The translations under genes were made by a program, and so were the position numbers. The notes beneath the pieces were generated by a model. The model was not told where the DNA came from. It made no database searches and was given only the letters and a program-made list of their open reading frames with translations. From a virus, in IMG/VR virus record IMGVR_UViG_3300012944_000058, positions 1 through 24,700 of that record: DNA of 24,700 nt. One strand, given 5' to 3'. This document shows, one piece after another, positions 6,849-12,831 of the stretch; the stretch's first letter is position 1; each line of letters starts with the position of its first letter.

Positions 6849-7178
6849 ATGTCAGTAAAAGAATTGCCGTCTGCGAAAGAATTGTGGCAGACGTTCGATT
6901 ACGACCCGTTGACCGGTATGATTACATGGCGGAATGACCGCTTTAATATCTGCGGGCGCCTCATGGCGGAAGCAGGTTCAGAGGCTGGAAGCGTAAATGG
7001 CAACGGTCGAGGTGTCATCAGATTGAATCAACTTAATTATTACTCCCATCGCATAGCTTGGAAAATGGCGCTAGGAACCGAGCCGCCGGTTCTCATTGAT
7101 CACATTGACCGCAACCCGCTCAACAACGCCATTTCCAATCTTGCGGTGGCTGCCAGAATAAAGGAGAATATTAAGTGA
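6849..7178 (+). CDS. HNH endonuclease, free-standing (homing-type)
   Basis: A 109-residue protein with the layout of HNH_3-type homing endonucleases: YDPLTGMITWR at 18-28, SHRIAW at 66-71 with the first His at 67, and LIDHIDRNPLNN at 82-93 (catalytic-type D84-H85, then N93 and N97) followed by the usual ISNL. Members nick or cut DNA to spread themselves or nearby introns. The gene is more A/T-rich than its neighbours and breaks the chain of overlapping genes on its left, consistent with insertion. The C-terminus stops soon after the HNH core, so no long DNA-recognition tail follows. It could serve the capsid introns in trans, which is inference. Confidence 0.85.
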   Translation: MSVKELPSAKELWQTFDYDPLTGMITWRNDRFNICGRLMAEAGSEAGSVNGNGRGVIRLNQLNYYSHRIAWKMALGTEPPVLIDHIDRNPLNNAISNLAVAARIKENIK

Positions 7179-7696
7179 GCACAATGCTGAAAAGCACCAA
7201 CCCCGCCGCCGTCAACGAAATCGATCCTGACCACGATCGCCGCGTCCCCTATCAGGGCCAGCGCGTCCTGTTCCATTCCCGCCCGGGCGAAGGCCGCTCC
7301 GGCAAGATGACGGCCATTGCCGATGTGATGGCTGTCGAGGATGACGACCATTGCGAATTGTTGATCCACTATGCCGCCGATGATGCGATCGTCCGATGGA
7401 AGATTCCACGGCGGACGGAACAGAATCCGTACAACTCGTGGAGCTTCACGGAGCAGGATGACAAGCACTATCTGGAGACCACTGCTCTCTGGCAGGAAGT
7501 GAAGCCCGAAGGTCATCTCACCTGGGAAGACGTGAAGGCCATGCATGCCGAGATCGGCGTGCTCCGCAACAAGGTGGCGGCACTGGAAGCGAGGAAGAAG
7601 CCCGGGCCCAAGCCGAAATCCCATGGCGGAGAAACTGATACCGGCGAGGTCGAGGGCGCGGAACTGGCGACCGAACTCCGCGACGACCACGAGTAA
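7175..7696 (+). CDS. Hypothetical phage protein with coiled coil
   Basis: A 173-residue protein with GTG start at 7175 overlapping the HNH stop (GTGA) and AAGGAG at 7161-7166, spacing 8; an ATG at 7184 is an alternative. The first 110 residues look like a compact alpha/beta domain. Residues about 115-145 form a heptad-like helix (EIGVLRNKVAALEARKK), followed by a basic KKPGPKPKS segment and an acidic tail. No family recognised. It sits directly before the portal gene. Confidence 0.6.
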   Translation: MSTMLKSTNPAAVNEIDPDHDRRVPYQGQRVLFHSRPGEGRSGKMTAIADVMAVEDDDHCELLIHYAADDAIVRWKIPRRTEQNPYNSWSFTEQDDKHYLETTALWQEVKPEGHLTWEDVKAMHAEIGVLRNKVAALEARKKPGPKPKSHGGETDTGEVEGAELATELRDDHE

Positions 7697-7709
7697 TTGA
7701 CGCCAATCC

Positions 7710-10007
7710 ATGGCCCTCACCGGTTCCACCATCCAATCACTCGGTTCCCATCCCGGAATGCAGCCGCCGCCCGCTGACGCGGCGCTGCTCGACGGCTACC
7801 CGGGCAAGACCGACGACATCACCCAGCAAGACTCCCGTCCTTCCCAGATCAAAGACAAGGAGAAGCTGCTTGACGTCCTGAAAGGCTGGTTCCGCGCTGA
7901 CGCAACGCATTCGACCTCGTGGCGCGCCGATGCTCTCGTCATGTACAAGATGCGCGCGGGCAAGCAGTGGTCGGACGAAGACCGCCAGATTCTGAATGCG
8001 CAATCCCGCCCCGACATCGTCTTCAATCGCATTCTGACGATGCTCAAGGCCATCGCCGGCATGGAAATCAACGGCCGGCATGAGGTCCACTACATCCCGC
8101 GCCACAACGAGAATACCGCCGTCAATGAGCTGCTGACCGGCGCCAGCAAGTGGATGACGGACGAGTGTGACGCGGAGGATGAAGAGAGTTCAGCGTTCGA
8201 CGACTGTAATACCTGTGGCATGGGCTGGACTGAGCATTACCTCTCGTACGAATTGGAGCGGCAGGGCTCGTATATCGAGGAACGGATTCCGCCCCGCGAG
8301 ATGTATTGGGATCGCAACGCCAAGCGCAAGAACCTCGTCGATGCCCGCCGCATGGCCCGCGTCCGCAAGATGCCGCTGGCCGATGCCATGTCGATTTGGC
8401 GCGGCAAGACCCGGCAGCAGCTCGACGCGACCTGGGCGATCGGCACCGAAATGGACGCCTCCCAGAAGACCTTGGAGGAAAAGCGCAAGCGCGAGGAGAA
8501 CACGACCGACACCACCTATGACGATATGTACGAAGTCACCATCGTCAATATGCAGTGGTGGGAACGGGAGACTTACTGGCTTCTGGCCGACCCCACCAAC
8601 AACAACACCATGGAGTTATCGCAGGAGGAATACACAAAATTCTCCGCGATGATGAAGCAGCTTGGCATGCCGATTCAGTTCATGGCCGTCGAGATGACGC
8701 GGCGCGTATTCAAGGAAGCCTATATCGGGGGAGAGATTCTAAGCGTCGGCGATGCACCGCTCGGACAGTTCAAGTGGACCGTCATCACGGGCGAACATGA
8801 CGAAGAGACGAACACCTGGTTCGGCCTCGTCGCGGTCATGAAGCATCCGCAGGAATGGGCCAATAAATGGTTGAGCCAATCCCTGCACATCCTCAATACG
8901 TCCGCCAAGGGTGGCATCGTCGCGGAAGAGGATGCCTTCAAGGATATTCGCGACACAGAGGAGAAGTGGGCGCGACCGGACACTATCGTCTGGGCTAAGC
9001 GTGGTGCGCTGTCAGGCGATAAGCCGAAGTTCATGCCGCGCCCCGGCGGTACTTTCCCGCAAGGCCATATCCAATTGATGGAATTCGCGATATCAGCGAT
9101 CCGGGATGTGACCGGCATCAATCTCGAGCTGCTCGGCATGAAGGATGCCAATCAGCCGGGCGTCGTGGAGTCGATGCGCAAGCAAGCCGGCATGACCGTG
9201 CTCGCGACGGTCTTCGACTCGCTGCGCCGGTTCCGCAAGCTTGGCGGACGCATCCGCCTGCACATCATCCAGAACTATCTCAGCGATGGCCGGCTGATCC
9301 GCATCGTCGGGCCAGAGGGCGCCAAGGCCGTCCCGCTGATGAAGGATAAGTGCACCGGCGATTATGACGTCATCATCGACGACGCCCCGACCTCGCCCAA
9401 CCAGAAGGAAGCCAACTGGGCGATCATCGCCAGCATGCTCCCGGCCTTCAAGGATCAACTCGTCAACAATCCCGAGCTGCTCGTGATGATCATGGAATTC
9501 TCGCCGCTGCCGGCGAAGCTGGTCGATGGTCTCAAGCAGATGCTGGCGAAAATGCAGCCCTCACAGCAAGAACAACAGGGGCTGGCCAAAGCCGCCGCTA
9601 CGGCGAAGATCAACAAGGATCAGGGGCAAGCCGAACTCTTCCTGTCGCAGGCCAAGAAGCAGGAAGCGACTGCGATGTACGACATAGCCATTGCGATGGC
9701 GGAATTCACCAAGGCCCACAACGAGTCGGACTTGAGCAGCGCCAAGGCTGCGCATGAGAAGGTGAAGGCGGCCGTCGCGGCAATGACGCCCATCCAGCAG
9801 CCGCCGAACAGTGCGGGCGATCAGGCCCATGAGCGCACGATGCAAGCCATGGATTTGATGCACGCAGGCGCCTCTCAGGCGCAGCAGCAGCAGCATGAAC
9901 AGCGCCAGCAGCTCGGCCAGCAGCGCTTTGATATGCTCTCGCAGCTCGCAGCACAGCAGCATGAGAAGCAGTTGGCGGCGATGCAGCCGGCGCCGCGGGC
10001 GGCGTGA
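7710..10007 (+). CDS. Portal protein, P22-like
   Basis: A 765-residue protein, close in length to the P22 gp1 portal (about 725). Early features match this family: a helical region, then QWSDEDRQI near residues 89-97, a nearby RPDIVFNRI segment and an IAGMEINGR segment. The last 130 residues are helical and Gln/Ala-rich, like the barrel and tail of P22-type portals, ending in a Gln-rich stretch. It would form the dodecameric ring at the capsid vertex through which terminase packages DNA. Position before the scaffold and capsid genes agrees. Confidence 0.9.
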   Translation: MALTGSTIQSLGSHPGMQPPPADAALLDGYPGKTDDITQQDSRPSQIKDKEKLLDVLKGWFRADATHSTSWRADALVMYKMRAGKQWSDEDRQILNAQSRPDIVFNRILTMLKAIAGMEINGRHEVHYIPRHNENTAVNELLTGASKWMTDECDAEDEESSAFDDCNTCGMGWTEHYLSYELERQGSYIEERIPPREMYWDRNAKRKNLVDARRMARVRKMPLADAMSIWRGKTRQQLDATWAIGTEMDASQKTLEEKRKREENTTDTTYDDMYEVTIVNMQWWERETYWLLADPTNNNTMELSQEEYTKFSAMMKQLGMPIQFMAVEMTRRVFKEAYIGGEILSVGDAPLGQFKWTVITGEHDEETNTWFGLVAVMKHPQEWANKWLSQSLHILNTSAKGGIVAEEDAFKDIRDTEEKWARPDTIVWAKRGALSGDKPKFMPRPGGTFPQGHIQLMEFAISAIRDVTGINLELLGMKDANQPGVVESMRKQAGMTVLATVFDSLRRFRKLGGRIRLHIIQNYLSDGRLIRIVGPEGAKAVPLMKDKCTGDYDVIIDDAPTSPNQKEANWAIIASMLPAFKDQLVNNPELLVMIMEFSPLPAKLVDGLKQMLAKMQPSQQEQQGLAKAAATAKINKDQGQAELFLSQAKKQEATAMYDIAIAMAEFTKAHNESDLSSAKAAHEKVKAAVAAMTPIQQPPNSAGDQAHERTMQAMDLMHAGASQAQQQQHEQRQQLGQQRFDMLSQLAAQQHEKQLAAMQPAPRAA

Positions 10008-10105
10008 TGGAAATATCGCTATGGGGCTTCTGGGCAATGTTCATATTATCCTGCATCGGGGCGTACGAAGTCGGAATGATCGCAGCAACTTGGATCCTGC
10101 AATGA
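10007..10105 (+). CDS. 32-residue membrane microprotein
   Basis: A short frame from ATG 10007 (overlapping the portal TGA as TGATG) to TGA 10103-10105, which overlaps the next ATG at 10102 (ATGA). The product is almost entirely one hydrophobic segment (LWGFWAMFILSCIGAY onwards), so a single-pass membrane peptide is predicted. Overlap at both ends, as for the surrounding genes, argues that it is translated. Without it there would be a 94-nt gap in an otherwise gapless operon. Function unknown. Confidence 0.5.
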   Translation: MEISLWGFWAMFILSCIGAYEVGMIAATWILQ

Positions 10106-10368
10106 ACCCTCTCCATCGTTGCCGCGAGTGCGGCGGCCCTGCCACCTTTCAGGCAACTGTCGTTCTCCGGGGATCCATGATCAAGGGTGCAACCACAGTC
10201 AAGGTATGCGAACCGCATCGGCGGATGGCTGAAGCATTCTGCTTGAACGACGAGAACCGCAATCGGCTGGCCAGCCGCCTCGTCCTCGAAGGCTTCTGCA
10301 ATTACGAAATCGCGCACGGCATGGTGAAGCACAATGCGGCGGTTGAATTCGATCGGATCGCATCGTGA
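10102..10368 (+). CDS. Small Cys-motif protein
   Basis: 88 residues from the ATG at 10102. It begins with CRECGG (residues 7-12) and has VCEPH near 37-41, a pattern that could bind one zinc ion (CxxC plus Cys/His). The rest is helical, with no recognised family. The open frame extends further upstream, but that part overlaps the portal gene and is ignored. It is coupled to the next gene by a GTGA overlap. Confidence 0.55.
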   Translation: MNPLHRCRECGGPATFQATVVLRGSMIKGATTVKVCEPHRRMAEAFCLNDENRNRLASRLVLEGFCNYEIAHGMVKHNAAVEFDRIAS

Positions 10369-10598
10369 CGCCTGAAGAATGGGCGGAGCGCCAGGAGAGT
10401 TGGACGAAGGCCGAACGAGATTTCGATCATTGGCCGCTCAGCGGTACCGCTTGCGACGGTTCACCAATTCGCCGGCACGAGGACTGGGGTGATGGCGTAT
10501 TCGAGCGGGAAAGCGGAATGGTGATCAGCCCGGTCGCTTATGCTGTGCGGCGCGCGCTGCGGGCAGAACGCGTAATGCCGTTTGGTGACAAATCATGA
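10365..10598 (+). CDS. Hypothetical small phage protein
   Basis: A 77-residue charged protein from a GTG start overlapping the upstream TGA (GTGA); its own stop overlaps the next ATG (ATGA). It is rich in Trp, Arg and Glu and has no membrane segment or recognised family. The double coupling supports it as a gene of the portal-scaffold interval. Confidence 0.5.
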   Translation: MTPEEWAERQESWTKAERDFDHWPLSGTACDGSPIRRHEDWGDGVFERESGMVISPVAYAVRRALRAERVMPFGDKS

Positions 10599-10807
10599 GC
10601 GATAAGTTCTGCGTCAATTGCAAGCACTACCGCATCGCGCGCGAGCAGCCTTCCGGCTCCGAGCATCGCTGCAATCGGGCAGTCTTCGACCTCGTGACCG
10701 GCAAGGAAACGAAGCTTGACGTCATTTGCTCTCGGGAGCGCGCGCGGCCACAGACGGATGAGCATTGCGGCCCGGCGGGCCAGTTCTTCGAGCCTCGCGA
10801 AGCGTGA
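10595..10807 (+). CDS. Small cysteine-rich protein (possible zinc binder)
   Basis: A 70-residue protein with cysteines in FCVNCKHY (6, 9), HRCNR (26), VICSR (45) and EHCG (58). The CxxCKHY start, a VTG turn in the middle and CGPxGQFFE at the end form a pattern seen in small phage proteins of unknown function. A structural zinc site is likely. ATG overlaps the upstream TGA. Confidence 0.6.
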   Translation: MSDKFCVNCKHYRIAREQPSGSEHRCNRAVFDLVTGKETKLDVICSRERARPQTDEHCGPAGQFFEPREA

Positions 10808-11133
10808 TTCGTGGCCACATCGCTCTCATCCGCCAGCTCCGCCACTTCGTGGAAGACTCCGGCTTTCCCTGGCGAGACGTAACGCTCCGGCATGACAAAG
10901 ACGAGGAAGGCTACATCCTTCGCGATGATGACAAGGCAGAGATTTCTTTCCACTCCAATGGCAAATTCGTCGAGGTCGCGATCTTCACGCCTTCCACGGA
11001 CGGCGAGCACAGGCCGGATGGAAAGAACATCCTCCCTCTCGGGAAACTTTCGGCACGGATCGACGGCAAGGTGACAAGCGGCCCGATCGATCAGGCAACA
11101 TGGGACAAGATTAGACAGGCGATACATGGCTGA
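10804..11133 (+). CDS. Hypothetical phage protein
   Basis: 109 residues from GTG 10804, which overlaps the previous TGA as GTGA, the pattern used across this operon. The frame is open upstream to 10765, but that would overlap the cysteine-rich gene. An N-terminal helix (about 5-17) is followed by a charged beta-rich domain with EISFHSNGKF. No family is recognised. The 3' end overlaps the scaffold ATG by 8 nt. Confidence 0.5.
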   Translation: MIRGHIALIRQLRHFVEDSGFPWRDVTLRHDKDEEGYILRDDDKAEISFHSNGKFVEVAIFTPSTDGEHRPDGKNILPLGKLSARIDGKVTSGPIDQATWDKIRQAIHG

Positions 11134-12307
11134 CAATTTTGATGACGGCATGACCGACGCAGAACGGCATTTCTTTACGACCGGCGGCGATGTGAACGAC
11201 GACCTTGCGCGGGAGCATAGCGGCCCGCTTGGTGGCACGCCAGAGCCTCCAGTGGCGCCCGCGCCTGTCGAGCCTCCGTCTCCCGCAGGTCTGCCTCCGG
11301 CCGCGCCCGGCGCTGCGCCTCCCGCTGCTGACGAGGATCCTGGCGACGAACTCGTCCCCGGGCAACCGAATCCGCGCCGCGTCTCGTTTCGCAAGTACCA
11401 GGCCGAACAGGAAGCCCGGGCCGCTGTCGAGCGTCAGCTCCAGGAGCGCGCCGTCGCACAGGCACGCATCGAAGAGCGGCTGAACCTACTGCAGGAGGCA
11501 ATGCGAGAACCGGCCGCCGCCGCGCAGCCTGACCCTGCCAGCGAGCGCCCCGACCCGGCGCAAGACATCTTCGCTTATACGGCGTGGCTGGAACGGCAGC
11601 TGACCGACGTCTCAGGCAAGGTCAACAATTACGAGCAGCAGATTCAGACCGGTCAAGCCGAGATGAACGAGGAGCGCCAGTATGTGAACTCGCTCAACTC
11701 CTATGCCGGCTCAGATCCCAATTTCATGCAGTCCTACAACTTCCTGCTCCGCAGCCGCGCAGCCGAGCTGATGGCATCGCGCTATCCAAGTGCCAACTAT
11801 GAGCAGTTGATGCAGGCTCAAATCCCGGACGATGTCGGACAGATCCTGGTCCAGGAAGAGCGCGATCTGTACAAAAATGCATTCGCGGGCAACCGCAATC
11901 CCGCGGCGGATATCGTCCGCATGGCGCAGCTGCGGGGCTGGCGCGCGCCCGCGCCGCCGCCGCCTCCCGCAGCAGCTCCGCAGCCCGCCAGTAACGGCGC
12001 CGCGCCACCGCAGCAGCCTCCTGGAACTCCGCTGGCCGCCGCTCCAGCCGCGGCCCCGCGGCCCGGAAATGGCACGGCGGCTCCGCAGCCCGGCAACGGT
12101 GCCGCCCCGACAGCAACCGACCTCGTCGAATCGATCCGGCGCGGCCAAGCTGCCGCCACCTCGCTTTCCAATGGTTCCGGCTCGGCCGGCGGCGAGCTTA
12201 CCGCACAGATGCTCGCGGACATGCCGCAAGAGCAATTCGACGCCATCTTCAATGCGCTTCAAGCCTCCGGCGACAAGACGAGGCTGCGGGAATTGATGGG
12301 ATCATGA
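11126..12307 (+). CDS. Probable scaffolding protein
   Basis: A 393-residue protein between portal and capsid genes, the usual scaffold position. It begins with an acidic segment, then a Pro/Ala-rich linker (about 35-75), then a long charged helical region (about 85-225) with coiled-coil character (EARAAVERQLQERAVAQARI). A second Pro/Ala/Gly linker (about 270-330) and a helical C-terminal segment (MLADMPQEQFDAIFNAL) follow. Long helices, disorder and a helical C-terminus that can bind coat protein are typical of phage scaffolds, which vary greatly in sequence. It would direct prohead assembly and then be removed. Confidence 0.72.
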   Translation: MADNFDDGMTDAERHFFTTGGDVNDDLAREHSGPLGGTPEPPVAPAPVEPPSPAGLPPAAPGAAPPAADEDPGDELVPGQPNPRRVSFRKYQAEQEARAAVERQLQERAVAQARIEERLNLLQEAMREPAAAAQPDPASERPDPAQDIFAYTAWLERQLTDVSGKVNNYEQQIQTGQAEMNEERQYVNSLNSYAGSDPNFMQSYNFLLRSRAAELMASRYPSANYEQLMQAQIPDDVGQILVQEERDLYKNAFAGNRNPAADIVRMAQLRGWRAPAPPPPPAAAPQPASNGAAPPQQPPGTPLAAAPAAAPRPGNGTAAPQPGNGAAPTATDLVESIRRGQAAATSLSNGSGSAGGELTAQMLADMPQEQFDAIFNALQASGDKTRLRELMGS

Positions 12308-12522
12308 GCTACTATCGCGCCGATGCAAGCAAGCTTGCCGGGTCCATCAGGCAGAAACTGCCCGACGCCACGGTGGAAAACTGGCGCGACTATGGCTACG
12401 CGGTCGACGTCTGTCTCAACGGAAGAATCGTCACGGCTTGCCAGCCCGGAAGACTCGATATCGGCCAGCCGGAAATATTCAGATCAGTCGAAGACGTCAT
12501 GCGTCTCCTGACGAAGCACTGA
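12304..12522 (+). CDS. Hypothetical small phage protein
   Basis: A 72-residue protein coupled to the scaffold gene by an ATGA overlap. It has a compact alpha/beta look, with YGYAVDVCLNGRIV in the middle and a helical end (SVEDVMRLL). No family recognised. It is the last gene before a 309-nt non-coding stretch and the intron-split capsid gene. Confidence 0.55.
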   Translation: MSYYRADASKLAGSIRQKLPDATVENWRDYGYAVDVCLNGRIVTACQPGRLDIGQPEIFRSVEDVMRLLTKH

Positions 12523-12590
12523 TTCTACACGCGCGTAGATACCGCAACTTCCGCGACGGCGGGAGATGCATTCATCCGATGCGCATCCCA

Positions 12591-12636
12591 GATGACGACC
12601 GCCAACAGAGTGAAAGCTTAGGCGGCGGTCGTCATC
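12591..12636 (+). repeat. 13-bp perfect inverted repeat
   Basis: GATGACGACCGCC (12591-12603) and its exact reverse complement (12624-12636) flank a 20-nt loop. It is followed by AAAAA rather than T, so it is not a standard + strand terminator. It may be an RNA structure or a protein-binding site in the capsid leader. Confidence 0.6.
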
Positions 12637-12818
12637 AAAAATGCAAATCGGAAATGACTGAGGCGGCGGACGGCCTCTAACTGTCCGGTCCCGATTGCAG
12701 CGTTCGGCTAATCGCTGCCTGGAAGGCCACCAGCAAAATGGCAGTTCGGCACAGCCCCGGGAAATTGGCTAGTCCGGCTCGACGGAATTCGGGCATCGCC
12801 CTGAATGTCAACCAAACT

Positions 12819-12822
12819 GGAG
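12819..12822 (+). promoter_or_regulatory. Ribosome binding site that selects the capsid TTG start
   Basis: GGAG lies 9 nt before TTG 12832 but 15 nt before ATG 12838. Spacing therefore favours TTG as the capsid start, giving an N-terminus MAMTNFGT. A TAA in the same frame at 12823-12825 excludes any earlier start. Confidence 0.55.
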
Positions 12823-12831
12823 TAATCCAAA

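Larger units (their letters stand above)
12523..12831 (+). promoter_or_regulatory. Non-coding structured leader before the capsid gene
   Basis: This 309-nt stretch has no convincing gene. It can form several hairpins: TCTAC/GTAGA (12524-12539), a 13-bp perfect stem (12591-12603 with 12624-12636), GCAGCG/CGCTGC (12697-12718) and GGGC/GCCC (12791-12801). No T-run follows any of them and no clear promoter is seen. In an otherwise nearly gapless module, a gap this long before the most abundant protein suggests a regulatory leader or a structured RNA. Confidence 0.5.

Noticed and set aside
12591-12636. The 13-bp inverted repeat as an intrinsic terminator
   Set aside because: It is followed by A residues, not T, so it was kept only as a repeat within the capsid leader.
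12438-12680. An 80-codon frame across the gene end and the leader
   Set aside because: It overlaps the 12304-12522 gene in another frame, passes through the 13-bp stem and has no ribosome site or motif.
12640-12780. A fourth, degenerate group I intron in the capsid leader
   Set aside because: A TAGTCC string near 12768 resembles a P7 strand, but no matching P3, P4 or P7 partner set could be found.
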